A stretch of DNA of 64,000 nucleotides. Origin: Varroa destructor (taxonomy: Eukaryota; Arthropoda; Arachnida; Mesostigmata; Varroidae). Positions 21,825 to 35,605 of this stretch are shown piece after piece (positions within the stretch are counted from its first letter, which is position 1; each line of letters opens with the position of its first letter). A program made the position numbers and the translations under genes. The DNA lies in contig NW_019211456.1 in the NCBI RefSeq assembly GCF_002443255.2, forward strand, positions 34,247,608 through 34,311,607, given 5' to 3'. The notes under the pieces are model-generated. The model ran no database searches. It was not told where the DNA came from and saw nothing but the letters and a program-made list of their open reading frames with translations.

Positions 21825-24584
21825 ATGGCTGCAGCTGAAACAGCAGTACCTCCTACAAATCAACGCAGGAATCGACCTGGCACAAAAGCTGCGGTATGTG
21901 CACTTCCTGCACATCTTAGAGAAGTCAGCTACTGAGTCTGTGCTCCAGTGAAAATAGTAAAAGTGACTGAAATAAAGGCACAGTCCTAAATTTATAAGGC
22001 TAAATTGCATATGAATAAAATACCTTTATGTCAATTCATATTAAACCTAGAACATAATAATGGATACACCAAAGATGATGAAGTAATTGGTTACCGGGAT
22101 CGATAATAAAGATTGATCTTTATGGTCGAAAGCAAGAGACGACAGCCGACGGCAGATCCGTAGACTTGTAACCTTTATGATTTGTAGAAATCTCAGAAGA
22201 TATAAGCGTCTAAAGAATGCCACTATATGCCCAGTGGCTAAATAAATTGTAGGAAGACCGAATGTTCGTTCAGGCTATGATAACTCCATTGGGCTGTCAA
22301 TATTAGAAACGAACTATCATACAGTAAATGTCTACAGGAAATAACCATACACGTTGCTTGGTTTCGTGATTTAAGTCTGTTTTTGTGTGTAGTATGAGAA
22401 ACACTTATTTGAGATAATGGGAAATTAAGCTTTTATTACGGCATGGTTAGTATTTAGAGCTATATTCTATATTTAAGAGAAAATGCTTTGTTTATATTGG
22501 AAAAAAATCTACCATATGGCATCTAATTCGTTTTCGACGATAAATCCGTTCAAAAATTTTTAAAGTTGACCACTTCGAATTAGAAATTAGCAATTTATCG
22601 ATGCTTTATAAAATTACGTGATACAGTATATCTAAATATGTGCATTTATCTAATTGTAGCTTATTTAATGAAGAGGCTTATATACTCTGGAACGTTGTCT
22701 TTCTTGGCTAATCCAATTAGTAGGCCACCGGTATCATGCTGATTATTATATGTAGCGTTTTGGATGAATGCACCATACCATGTCCGAGTAATTCCTTATG
22801 TTGTTTACAACACCGCTGTCAGCCAGGTTTTTTTTATTTTACTAAGCGTTGTATTTAATACAGGATTTCAATGGGTGGCCAGATGAGCCGTTCGAGGAGA
22901 TGGATTCAACACTAGCAGTACAGCAGTTAATACAACAGACCATTCGAAGGTGAGATTGCGTCAGCTACAAGATTGTTACATATCGTGCACTTTTTATGCA
23001 TAGATAACGTAATCATATATTATATATATTATTATAACGTTATTTATAGATAACGTAAGCAATTCTTCCTTTGAATTATGGACTGATCCAGAGATCCGTC
23101 GGCGGTCGAAGCTATCCTGACACCTCCAGAAAATCAAGATGAAGGCGTATGGAAATACGAGCATCTTCGCCACTTCTGTATGGAACTTAATGGACTCGCA
23201 GTTAGATTACAAGTACGTATGTAAGTTATGATATTATCCAAACATATTAAACGTAGCTATTAGAGATGGAATAACCTTTGAGATTAGCTAGTGCTCGAGT
23301 AACATACACAACGAATGTTAGAGCCGTCAGTGATGACTGGTAGTAGATTCACGTAAACAAAAACTAAGGAAAAGTACATGAATATTAATGTCACCAAGAT
23401 ATTCACTTCTCTAAAGCGTCTTTATGAAGTATGTGTCTGGGAACTCCTCATTTACATAGAGACTACTAAGAGCATTATGTTACTGTGACCCAAGCCAAAA
23501 TTTTTCTGTGAACATAAGATATAGACTCGGCTTTCAAAAACTATTCACGAAATTGAAGGTTAGTCAACGGTAACATAGTTGGCGGAGCTAACTGTTAATC
23601 TTCAAATAATAGACATGTGATTAATGCACTGTAATGATCTCGCTTCTATTTTAAGGCGGAATGCTCAGCCGAGTCGTGCTCGCAGATGACTGCTACAGAA
23701 CAGTGGATTTTCCTTTGTGCTGCCCATAAAACGCCCAAAGAATGTCCCGCTATAGACTACACTAGACACACCCTTGATGGTGCCGCGTGCCTACTTAACT
23801 CTAACAAATACTTTCCTAGCAGGTTTGTATTGATTATATATGTGTTGGACAGTGAGGTGGGTTTAGTAAGACAGGCTGGTAGGAAAACTCAAACGAGATG
23901 CACAATTTACCTCGTTGTTATTACAGTTACCCCGTTTGAGTATTCTCATTATTCTGTTTCAGCAAACCCACCTCACAGTCCAAGGTTATCGCATTATTCC
24001 ATTATAATGTCCTAGTTTATCCTGTAAGTTTATGGCAAATGTTCCACAACGCCGTATCATTCATTTGGTGCTTCCGTCGCAATTAAGGTTGTACTGTACT
24101 GTATCTGGCCAGTTACTCCTTTGCAGTTATCATGGTATCTCAAAATGAGTCAGAACTCACGTTTCAAAATTCCAGTTAATATTAAGTTGCTTGAAGCAAG
24201 CTCTGAGAGATTTTCGACCTTCCTATAGAGAAAGGCCACTAAGATGTTATAACATTGTTTTTTAGCTTTGCCAACTTTATATGATTACATTCTGCTGCTG
24301 AACGTTGCCATTTTTACAGAGTTTCAATCAAGGAATCCTCAGTAGCGAAATTAGGTTCAATATGTCGGCGAGTTTATCGAATCTTCTCTCACGCGTATTA
24401 TCATCACCGGGCGCTATTCGACCAATTCGAGACGCAGACTCATTTATGTCGGCGCTTTACCGTGTTCGTTACGAAATACGACCTCATGTCGAAAGAGAAC
24501 CTAATTGTGCCAATTACGCCGGGTCAGCATGGCACAGTAGGACATGCAGGAGGCTCAGAAGGTGGTGCAGAAAGTACAGCCTAA
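21825..24584 (+). CDS. MOB4: MOB kinase activator-like 4 (phocein), STRIPAK subunit
   Basis: MOB-family adaptor of the STRIPAK phosphatase/kinase complex, involved in Hippo signalling and membrane traffic in the cytoplasm. Five exons: 21825-21893, 22864-22949, 23092-23212, 23656-23822, 24320-24584. Phases agree and give 235 aa. Conserved phrases in order: [150 protein letters not shown]. The zinc ligands typical of MOB4 are present (Cys and His in the [13 protein letters not shown] and FSHAYYHH areas). The C-terminus ([20 protein letters not shown]) is longer and more glycine-rich than in vertebrates. All introns are GT-AG. Intron 4 holds a long foldback at 23847-23981. Confidence 0.96.
23847..23981. 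repeat. Long imperfect foldback (49-nt arms) in MOB4 intron 4
   Basis: The outer 18 nt match 17/18 (23847-23864 versus 23964-23981, GTGAGGTGGGTTT core) and the inner 9 nt match perfectly (ACTCAAACG at 23887-23895, CGTTTGAGT at 23933-23941). Spacing between the two blocks is identical in both arms, and half of the 22 nt between them also match. The loop is about 37 nt. It begins 24 nt after the intron 5' splice site. Confidence 0.75.
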
Positions 24585-25057
24585 ATATTGCTCTAGAACA
24601 GGGAAAGACTGCTTTGGAAGAGAGCCCTTGCTCTCGTGAAAATGAAGTCAACAGACATGCTGCAGCTATATACCCAAAAATTATCTGGTGTGTGGAAATG
24701 AAAAAAAGAGATCACTTGTGTCAGATTAGATAAATATATCAATATTTTAAAATAGGGGAGAAGTAAGATGAATTAAACAAAACAATAATTGACACTACAA
24801 ACGTGTCAGGGACGGAAAACACTGACATGCGTGTATGCTGTACATGAACCAAGTATTTAGGCAAAAGAAGATTTTGATCTGGAGGGTCTGAACGAGTTCA
24901 TATAACATTGTCGAACAGGTAAAGATCTAAGTGGACCGGGACATTTACGCGTCTATCTTGCTGCAGATTCAATGAACATTCAGATCTATGATTTTGCAAC
25001 TTGTTCTAGACGAATTCCCTGTTTTCCTTCACTTTTTTTTCCTTCACAAAGTTGATA

Positions 25058-25063
25058 AATAAA
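25058..25063 (+). promoter_or_regulatory. Candidate MOB4 poly(A) signal
   Basis: First AATAAA that I see downstream of the MOB4 stop, at about 475 nt. A thymine-rich run precedes it. Confidence 0.35.
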
Positions 25064-26460
25064 GATGGCTAAACAGCGGAACAAAAGTACTCGACTCCTA
25101 ACATGGTTTCTAGGAGCGTGGATTGGTGGTTTGCCATTAAAGCAGTATAGACTAGCTAGCAGATATGTTTCAGCCATACCAGATAAAAAAAATTATAATA
25201 TAACTTTTTTTGCTTACTTAAATACGACGAAAAGTTGGTTTCGCCATATGTGTGTGCATGCATGTCTATATTCGTGTGACTTATCAATTGTAATTAAAAT
25301 TATAACTCAAATCGTACGTGATCTTAGTTGCAACGGTGAAATTGTTTTAGTAGAATACATATTGTAACTTTTATTTACGACAAAAAACAAAGAAACAGGG
25401 TCGCCTCGTTCAAATTATCTGTTGTATTAATGTTTAAACTTATTCTGTTGTATTCGCTTGCCTTGCGTTCGGAAGGCACCTACCTACTGAATGTAGGCAG
25501 CGATTTGTTACACTAGTTCGCTTCTATTTATTGAGTTAGTTAATGCGAATTAGCAGACGAACTTTGTAGTTACTCTAGTGAACCTTCGTAAAGTTCTGGA
25601 ATCACATTGTTTGAACGTATATCCATTCAGCCTTACCGTCAAATGCTAGTAAGATGACCTCCGTCACTAGTATACTGCACCAAGTGTGTGCTATTAGTAC
25701 ACATAACATATGGCACTCCTGGCGTTTTTGCGTACTAAATGGCTAGTTAGTACAATGTAAATTAATATTAATGCAATTTGCACCGGAGATAGCTTGTCGT
25801 TACTGGATGGAAAGGAGATTTGACAAACAAGCGTGCCAGTTTCTATTGTTTGAATACTGCTATACTAATTCATGCTCATGCGATGTATTCCAAAGTTATG
25901 ATTCAAAGTAAATGCATATATTGTTTTTATTCCTAAAACAATAATACTTAAGGCTTAGCATATATTCTAAATGAAGACACCTTTGACATTGTTTATCAAT
26001 TTATAAATAGCACAAAAGCCTTTCTTTGTCTCAAAAGACAATTGAATAATAATTCTTCCCGTTTATGGCAAGCTTAATACCATAGTCAAAACTCCGCAAT
26101 TGTAAAATAAATTCATACCTAAACAAGGAAATAGATATAAATATGTACTGTGTTCCGAGGAGTTGTTCAAATTTAGCTGCTGCACTGGTTATCACCGAGA
26201 TCCATAGAAAATTTTTCAATAATGTTTAAAGCGTCCAACCGCATAAAAGCATGTGGCCGTTTCGGCAAACGTTACGCGAAATAAACTTGAAGTCGGGTAG
26301 ACATACTGCTAAAAGTATCAATATTTCAACTGTGGTATGTTTTTTCTTCAGTGTAATACACATGTTATTTCTAGAGTAATGGGCGTTTAACGCATCCAAA
26401 AAGTATACAAAAGGTTTTTCAATATTTTATTGTAGATTCTGTAGTTTCAGTCAGTCGTTA

Positions 26461-26513
26461 TATAAACCCCTCTAGCTTTACGTGTACATTGTTATCACAG
26501 CAATCGACGAACG
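26461..26513 (+). promoter_or_regulatory. TATA-box and possible non-coding first exon with splice donor
   Basis: TATAAA at 26461-26466 is followed about 50 nt later by a strong donor (AACG|GTAAGTG at 26513/26514). That fits a promoter with a short 5' UTR exon on the plus strand, perhaps feeding LDHD 2.7 kb downstream. No coding sequence is present, so this is inference. Confidence 0.25.
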
Positions 26514-29187
26514 GTAAGTGTATTCGCTGATGAACTTTTTCAAGAGCCGAAGCAAGACTTTAGTTGGATTGTCTAATGATATGGGTCTGAGTATGCGTTT
26601 CCTAAGTATTCGAGGAATACTCGTATATTACAGTTGGTATTTTAATTAATTCGTCTACGATGATAGGATGCATTCCTACGAAACATTGAAGGCCTTTGTG
26701 GACGTGCAAATCAGTCTATTTAGAACAAGCATAAAAGCATATATATATATAGCAGTGGGTCGGTCAGTTAACAGACGCTACTTGGGTGTTAAATTCTAAT
26801 ATATACAATTTTCTAATATTTCAAATGCTTACATTACCCTCTCTATAAGCAAATGCATTACTATTTCGATGTATTCTACGTTTTACGGCTAAGATAGAGT
26901 AGCGCAATAGTATTTCCAAGAATAAATAATGCATTTTTATAACTTGTATGTGAGTTAAGTGGGGGTATTTTGAAGAAACCTGTATTTAGTCCTAAAATAT
27001 TAAAAATCAAAAGAACCCGCTCCCACTAATTCTGTGTTTATGCTTGCTATGTTCGAATAAATATTATGAAGCCCGTTACGACTGTTATTAATTGCTCTGT
27101 TTGCAACGTAGCAGAGCTTTCTGCTCAGGTTTAACATTCTCTGTATTGTGAACACAGTGTTTCTGAACTGCCTCTAAGGTGTTTTCCGCTAACTTCCCGC
27201 TACGGTTTGAATCAAACATGTCATGATGACATTGCGTGACTCTTTTTCTTCAAATCTTCAGGTCTCAGGTAAGTAGTGTGGTCCTCGTGGAGAGAGTCCT
27301 TGTGGACTCATTTGTCTGTTGCCATCTAGTATTTGGTGTTCCACGCATTCCCTCCTTACCCCCACTTTTTCTTTTTTATCGCGCTACTAACGATTCCCGC
27401 CAAGACACGGGTGAGTAAAACAGCTTTCGAACGGTTACCAAATAAATACCGAGGCTATGGAGGGCTATCCGGTCTAAAACGATCACAGAACGTCAGAGAT
27501 ATTTTATTTATATAGAACCGGCTATAATAAGTATGAAAAGCAAGTAAATGAATTGTCGTTGATACCGTTGTAAACATCAACCGTAACCACTGCCATTGGC
27601 CCGTGCGAGTTCAGCGGATGGGTGTACGGTGAGGGGGATGATAAACAACGTAGTTGGCTGTATCCAGCTGCTGCTTTGTGCGCGTACTAAATAGAAGGTT
27701 GTGCTGTGGAATTTCAATGAAAGGTACATTCATGGAATCCAAACATAAAAATATCGTTAGTTATTTATTCTACAAATAAATCAAATGTGTACTGATTTTA
27801 TTAGCAGTAGTTTGGTTCATTGTAACATATGAGATCATAGAACAAAAAGCTCTCAGCTTGCTCGTAAGGTGCTGTCATTAGGTAGGTGATTTGTCGTGTA
27901 TTTTTCGTGAAGCTGCGAAATGCTGATTTTTCACTTGAAAAATAAAAAGGGCAAGCTATACTCTGGAGATATGTCGCCATTAGACAATTATTTAGTGAAT
28001 TCAAAAACTTTATACATGACCCCCTCCCATAGTTCATTAGTAGTATTTAAGGTTGTAGAGTAAATAAGTGTTTTCAAATCCCCTGAGTGGTTTCGCTTTT
28101 TCTTATCCGATGTTTGCACCGTTTTATTTATCTTAAATTCAGTAGCTGTTGTTTAGGAAATGCAGAGATTATCAATTTTGGAAAATAATACTTCCACTGA
28201 GCGCAATGTCACAGCGATAATAGTCTTTCGAAGTATATATTATCCAATTTTGTCCAATTATTTTGAATAATTTAAAACAACAACAGTTAGACAATAATGC
28301 TTAACGGGATGAATTCTTAAAAATCATTAACATATAAACTTGCAGATTTTCATTTTTTTTCCCCCACAATATTCCGGTTTTCTATGAATGCTGCCGGGGT
28401 TTCTGAGTTCCTGTACGAGCCAATTTTTGTTAATGCCTTATTTACTAGGTTCTAATTTATTGTATATTATTCATTAACTATCATTTTTGTAAGATAGATA
28501 AATTTATCTCTAATTTATTCTATAACCAGGCAGTAAACTTGGTATAGTTCTTTCACAACACTTCATTAAATTTAATACCTTGAGTGCAATTCAGGACCTG
28601 TTAGATTTTTCGAATACATGTATTGTTATAGGCTGTTATTGTATACCATATCCATGTCACGAAAAAGCATCACTGCCATAACCGAAATACTCTAGCAATA
28701 GTAAAAAAAAAAAAAAGCCGTGGTGGAATCGCGTTCAGTGCTTCCGTAGGATCTTTCAAGGTCCTTTGACGTCTAAGGATAAAGGTAACTGGAGCTCGTC
28801 TGGGCCTAATTGTTACAGCAGCTTCAAAAGGAGCCTTCAAATGTCGTTTCTAGTGAATGTGACAATATAAGAGTTAAGCTGTTTTGTGTAATAACCTCCT
28901 TAATATTTTTTTGTGGAAAATGATGGGCGAGGCTAAGAAGCAGAACGGTACTGAAAGAAAATAAAAACTACAGTTCTAAAAAACATACTGAAATTAACTT
29001 ATGAACTCGCACATATCTAACTGTAAGATTCTAGGCGGAGTTCGGCAGTCTATTTTGATCTCAGAATCAGAGTTGTTCTTTTACTTAATGTTAATCTAAC
29101 ATTTCGAGAAAGACGAATAGTGCACAAACTCATAGCTGAGCCCAGTGTGACGATTATGCTAAAATGAATTATTTCCTTATATAACGT

Positions 29188-32100
29188 ATGCAGGCAGCTA
29201 TGCTCTCGCATCTGGGTCGCAGCCTGGTACGCCCTCTGTCAGGTTGTTATGCGAGTCCTTCTCGACTGTTACGTCAAAAACAGGGACTGTACAATAATGG
29301 TACAGTAGCTGCACGACGCATAGCTACCTCAGAGCTGCTTAGAGAACTCGGTAAGATAGATATAATTTTCACTGTCCTAACAAATGCTTTAAACGTAAGG
29401 GTCGATGTGCTTGGCCAACTACTGCTCGTTAAAAAAAAAAAAGGAGAAATACGTCATAGAATATCCTGTGGCTCAGTACTGCTAATACCATAAATTCGTA
29501 ATCGAAAGCCAAGTCATTCCATCACCGAGGCATCAGGTATTGTTTTGCTATTAATGGTCATCTATATGGTAATGATTACGGTCTTTGATTAATGAAGTAC
29601 GTCCTTTGACAGGCAAAATCACTTCCGAACGTAATGTGACTTCAAATCCAAATGATCTTCGCCAGCATGGTAAAGACGAGGGTCCCCATGAGGTAGCTGA
29701 ACCGCAGGTTGTCGTTTATCCACAAAATAAAGAGCAGGTACAAACTTAAAAGCATATTTGCAAGTAGGTATACATATTAGACTAATACTAACATGTTATT
29801 TGTATATAACATGCATAAAGTTTGTTTGTGATGATTAGTTACAAATCCTTGTAAAAAATACGGACCAAGAGGTTTAAACAGACTGTACAACTCGCATCCT
29901 GTTTCAAGCATCTCCACCCGAGAACAAATGTCCTTTTTAAAATCGTCTTAGCAAAATGCTATCCAGTTTTGAAAATTAGAAATACTCATTACTAAATCTC
30001 TGAATAATAAAGAGATATTGAACTAGCGCAATTGTGCTTAACAAGAAAGTCGATTGTCGCAAGTGAGATCATTGCAAAACTGACATACAACTCGGCAGCT
30101 TTTATAACAATTTCATTGTTTCTATTTTAGATATCAGCTATTCTTAAATACTGCAATAAGAATAAGGTTCCAGTTATCCCATTTGGGGCAGGCTCGGGCC
30201 TTGAGGGAGGGTCATCAGCTCCAACTGGGGGTGTTTGCGTCGATATGCAATCGTTCAGTAAAATTCTGAGGTAACACAGCTGTTCCAACCTTTTGCAATA
30301 AGGTTCCCATATTTTTTGTTATCATCCCAACAAGTGCAAGAATTAGGTTTGCGTCTATTCATTCATGCTATAAAGCTGAGGACAGCGTGGTTTGAACTTT
30401 AATTACGTAATAGCACAGATGCAACATGCACCGATATGATTTTTCGACAGAAGGTACACTGAAAGCAACATTTGTCGCTCCATTGATGACGATTCCTTAA
30501 AGCCTCTCGATAGCATATTAGATAAGACACTTCCAAATCTAATTTATTAAGGTCCAAAAAAATATTTAGCTCCGCATTACTTCAGGTTCTACTATATATA
30601 CATATAATGTTTTTACTGTTGATTAAGAGTGAGTCCAGAAGACTTCGATTGCACCGTTGAAGCAGCTGTAACGTGGCGGGCCCTAAATTTCTTTCTCCGA
30701 GATCAGGGCCTTTGGTTTCCAGTCGATCCAGGCGCTGACGCATCACTCGGCGGGATGTGTTCGACAAGTGCATCCGGTACGTGCAAGTCTCTACAATGAC
30801 GTGCATTAAGTATGGCTGCAGTTTCATTACTGCAAAAACAGTCTCTTTTTAACGAAACTAACGAAATAACAGTTATTCAACTGAAGCTTGACCAGTATGT
30901 CAGTAGAAAAATAAAGAGATAGTCTGAGTTTGCTCTCCTTCGTAAAAGTCGCTCGACAGCTAACCTTTTACATAGCATAGCAAATTGCCAGGCATACGGT
31001 AGTCTCTCACATGAAAATGTCTTCAAATCTCTCTAAATACCTCTTCCGACTCTATTTAGGCACCAATGCTGTCCGCTATGGTACTATGCGTGAGAACGTT
31101 TTGAACCTTGAGGTAGTACTGGCCGATGGGCGAATAATCAAAACAGCTGGCATCAAAGGCCGAGCTAGGAAAAGTGCGGCGGGCTACAATCTCACCAATC
31201 TTTTTGTGGGATCTGAAGGCACTCTTGGTTTGTACGCAAAACCTCTTAACTAAATGCTGGAAACAGTAGTTGCGATACGTTTCGAGTAAATTTGTAGTTT
31301 TCGTAAAGTTATGTAGGACACAAAGTGATACTTCATCATATAAACGTTTAAAAGTTATTTTCGTTTTTGCTTAGATACCAAAATATACATGTGTACCCTC
31401 TCGAAATCCGCGCACATGTATACCTAATTTTTAGCCAACATCTTCGTTGTCCAGTGACATTACGGTAGATAGTTCCTGAACTCGTGGTTGTCGTTTTGAA
31501 GTAATGTCTTGGCTTTTATCGAAGGTATTATAACGGAGGCAACCCTTCGACTACATGCGATACCCGAAAAGCAGGTAAGCGCTGTTGTGCAGTTCGAGTC
31601 AGCGCGCAGCGCCACCGATGCAGTCGTTGGGATCCTCCAGAACGCCGTACCGATTGCGCGGATCGAATTCATGGATGAACTCACGGTCAAAGTTTGTTGC
31701 AGTTAAATTTCTACTGTAATAATATATTTTCCGATGTCACCAATGAATATAACAATGGATACGTGTTCATTAGCTGATGACAAGCGAGTTCCCTTGGATT
31801 CCATTCACTCATTTACTGCACATCGAAGATTACGAACAAAAGCTAATCTATTTACGCATTGCTTAGATTATGTATGAGATCGTTAGGTACGCATACTGTT
31901 TCTGTAATATAACATACACATATGATATTCACATACCGATAGATATTTTAATGACTTAATTTTGCGAATCGTTACAGGCTTGTAATGCATATTCCAGGAC
32001 ATCACTGGCAGATAAGTCAACGCTGCTCCTTGAATTCGACGGCAGCGAAACTGGGGTTCGGGAACAGATTGACACAGCGAAATCCGTTTGCGATGACAAT

Positions 32101-33930
32101 GGAGGAACAGAGTTTAGGTGGGCTGAGGTGCGTAAGCAGATTTTATGAGAAAATCCCATGAAATTTATTCGAGTCTTCTGTGCACTGATGCGTTCGTCCA
32201 AGGTATAATTACTGTACGTCTCTAAACAAATAGAGGGGGTGTATCACTTATCATAATGAGGTATAGTTCAGTCTTGTTGAGTAGTTGCTACTGTTTTTTT
32301 CTTGTTCTTCGATACCGTTTCAGAGTCCTGAGGAACGAGCTCATCTGTGGAAAGCGCGTCATGCTGTATTCTACGCAACATGTGCAATGGCGCCTAATAC
32401 AAAATGCTACACAACCGACGTCTGCGTACCAATCTCATATCTGCCCGAGTTGCTTGAGTCCACTAAGAAGGATATTGAAGAAACAGGCATTTTCGGAACC
32501 GTAGTAGGACATGTTGGTCTGTATTGCCCTACATAAGGTGGCATACCAAATATCGTTTCATATTCTTTGGTCCATAGTGTGCGTACTATATAACAATCGA
32601 GTAAAAGGCATCCAGGATATGTATCAGACATGCTTTTACGGAACTGCTTGTTAGCGCTGTGACCAATTAAATTTTAAAGTGGTATTTCACATGTTTTTTC
32701 TTTCAGATTTCGAGCTACAGAATTTAAGAAATTCTTCTAGTGAATGTATACACTGAATACAAAAAGGCTGTTCCTGAACTGTTTATTATTGTCATATTTA
32801 GCGTGAAAATGTTTTTCTTTGGAGCCAAGTTAGTCTAACGTAAAGTAGTTTCAGTTTCTGAAAAATAAAATACCGCATTTTATGTGGTTATCTAAAAGAC
32901 ATTTTGGGAGCAGTTTGTGCATAACTAAAACTGAACTGTCCTAAAATTTTCACTGGTCACTTGAGATTTCTCATAAAATAGAAAATTACCTAACGCCAGA
33001 GGATTTACTGTAGAGGATCTCAAGATTATTTATATACTCGTCTATCACGTATACGGGAAATTCTTAACCCATCGATCGTTTGTTTGAAAAAACGATCTAG
33101 CTCTAAAATATATAACTATCCAAGTAAGTCGATTGATTATTTTAGCTACTTTCATCGAATATATTCCACTGTTCAATGGTTTTAAGGTGATGGCAATTTT
33201 CACACAATGCTTCTTTTCGACCCAAATGATCCGTCGTCGTTCGCAAAAGTCCACGCTGTTGGCGAAAAAATGGCACTCAAAGCAATTGAGCTAAACGGAA
33301 CTTGCACCGGGGAGCATGGCATTGGTCTAGGTATGGAACCAGATAGTTTCTATGATTCTGATTTATAAAAAAACTGTCTTTTATCATACGAATTCGTACA
33401 TTTTTTGATAGTTGGGTGGAAATATGCATACAAGCGAAAACGCAAAAAGGCTCATGCAATTGATGGCAATCGCCGATGGAATACCTGATGTATGTTTTTA
33501 AAATCATTTTTTAAATTAAATTGTACCACCATCCAAGGAGTCGCTATTTATTGCACCGCACAAAGTAAGATTTCTACTAAAACTCAAACAAGCGAATGAC
33601 TATTTCTTGTATAATGTATATAACCTATTAATAGGTATTGTAATGTTTTGTGGCTGTCAGTACTTTCGCAATTGTTAACGCCTATTTTTAAAGTGAAAAT
33701 ATCTTGATAGTCATAACAAAAGAAATGAAAATATTACTGGCTCGCCTGAACGCTAATCAAGTACCGAACTAGTTGATAACGTGTTAGGTCCGTATACTCG
33801 ATTATTGCTTACAGGAAAGAAGAAGCTTCTACTAAAGGAACACGGAGAAGATTGCGTTTCAGCCATGAAGGCTATTAAATTTGCTTTGGATCCCAACAAT
33901 ATACTTAACCCAACTAAAGTCTTCGATTGA
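29188..33930 (+). CDS. LDHD: D-lactate dehydrogenase, FAD-dependent, mitochondrial
   Basis: FAD-linked oxidoreductase that oxidises D-lactate and other D-2-hydroxyacids to 2-oxoacids in mitochondria. Ten exons: 29188-29350, 29613-29737, 30131-30270, 30628-30776, 31060-31227, 31525-31691, 31978-32127, 32324-32516, 33187-33330, 33815-33930. All are GT-AG with consistent phases and give 504 aa. The N-terminus is basic and hydroxylated without acidic residues ([19 protein letters not shown]), as in a mitochondrial presequence. Domains: FAD-binding domain with [11 protein letters not shown] at 113-123 (diphosphate-binding loop), [33 protein letters not shown] from about 193 and [17 protein letters not shown]-terminal FAD-oxidase domain with [32 protein letters not shown] at 415-424 and the [11 protein letters not shown] signature at 455-465; ending NPTKVFD. 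Family length is about 480-510. A poly(A) signal follows at 34112. Confidence 0.95.
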
Positions 33931-35605
33931 ATATCTCATTGGCATTAGCTGTTTTTTATTACTTCAAGTATATGTATCCTAAGATATGAATTGGACATAT
34001 TAGACGGACTCGTAGATTTATATAGACACTTATAGATGAACTTTTAAAACGTAATAGTATTGGTTATCTTCAATACAAACCCGAGCTGTAAAAGTTACAA
34101 TGAACGCCTGTAATAAACTAATAGAGTGGACATAAAAATAAGCTGAAAGCGTCTTTTTTACGCAAGAAAAAACTACACATTTTTAATAGTTTCACCTTTA
34201 TTAGTATTAACGCGCTTTCATCACGTAAATCTTAGAGGTTCGCAGCTTCCACCGTGCAAATTTTTCCCGAAGCAATGTTGCTAGTGCTTTTTGTGTAGTC
34301 AAGCGCACAAAATTTTCAAAAACCAGGACTGCTATAGAATGTCAGAGAAATTCTGGTAAAACTGACCAGGATCGAAGGTAGCGCTGAGCACGCCTGCTGC
34401 AGTAAATGAACGAACTCGCAACATTCACAAATGTTCGACAAACCACCAATGGTGCACGAAAGTTGCTTGTCTGCGAATATTTTCAGATTGTGAGAGGGCT
34501 CAAGTTCCGATCAAGTTCAAAGTATTCACTCATAACCTGATCAAGTGAAATTTCTTTAAGCAGGAGAAAGGTTTGTCGATTCCTCGTACTTCATAAAATC
34601 TTTAGTTGATTGATTATTAATGGCTTTAATTTGGGTTGTGTTGTTAAACGGGATGCCGTTAATGTCGGAACCCTAGAACTGTTTCAGCAACCAGTTCGCT
34701 ATGGGATTATCCTCTGCGCTGGTATTTTTAAGTAAATCCTAAATTTTAAACACCGAAAATATTGAAGCTAAGCCCGGAGTGAACATTGTTTAGTCACCTA
34801 CAATAGCCAATCTTTTTTTAATCCTACTGGACGCTTTGGTCCGCAACACTACTCATGGCCCTTTACTGCGGGTTTGGTATATTGGTCAGTATTTTATACT
34901 TTGAAATAGTTAAAACAATAATTACAGTATCAAGCAAAGGTTATGAATGATTTTACATGTTTACGCGAAGCCACACAACCTCTAACTGTGTTGTGATGAG
35001 GATTCGAAAATGTCTTGATTAGACTGTAAGCAATAACATCTATGAATAATCACTTCCCTGCCTAGACGCTTACGTAACTGAACAAGTTGAAACGTGTCGA
35101 GTGAACTTGGATTGCCACCGAAGCAATTTCGGGTTCGGTAGATGCCAAGCGCCGCCTTCAGATATTAAGAGACGGCATCCTAGATAAGCCCGTACGTGCA
35201 GGACATGCTGCATGGTTAGATCATGTGTCGACAAGCGTAGCACATAAACTCATCTCGTCGTTCACTGGTCTTCCTCCGCACGATGACGTTGTAGCTGTCA
35301 TTGGCGCCGCCCCACATAGTGTGCCTGAACGAAAAGAGTCATTCGTAAGGGCACGCCGAGAAGGCAACCGCCATACGACGCACCTGAGGTAGTCCTTCTC
35401 TTCCGCAAAAAAAAACTGGTGAGGTCGTGCTGCGTCTTTTAACCTTGACATTTTTCTACACAAAAAATATAGCGATCCTCTAAGAACAAAAGAGGACGCT
35501 TCAAAAGTTAGCAAAGTGAAGTGGTGGCGATACACAACGTCGAACTGTGTTGGCCTCGTTTGTTTCGCTTGTCGTACTTGAAGTAAAGAAAGGCCCACTT
35601 TTACG
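33931..35605. other. Intergenic region between LDHD and the TIS11-like gene
   Basis: Contains the LDHD 3' end, then AT-rich DNA. The last 400 bp before the zinc-finger gene are richer in G+C and are probably its promoter and 5' UTR. A 125-codon antisense frame there (35221-35598) has no support. Confidence 0.5.
34112..34117 (+). promoter_or_regulatory. LDHD poly(A) signal
   Basis: AATAAA about 180 nt downstream of the LDHD stop codon, same strand. Confidence 0.6.

Larger units (their letters stand above)
24585..29187. other. AT-rich intergenic region between MOB4 and LDHD
   Basis: Includes a plausible MOB4 poly(A) signal at 25058 and a TATA-bearing stretch at 26461. A weak 100-codon ATG frame at 25065-25367 has no recognisable family. 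The rest is AT-rich without coding signal. Confidence 0.5.

Noticed and set aside
35221..35598. 125-codon minus-strand frame
   Set aside because: It lies antisense to the likely 5' UTR of the TIS11-like gene, with low-complexity Ser/Thr/Ala-rich composition and no motif.
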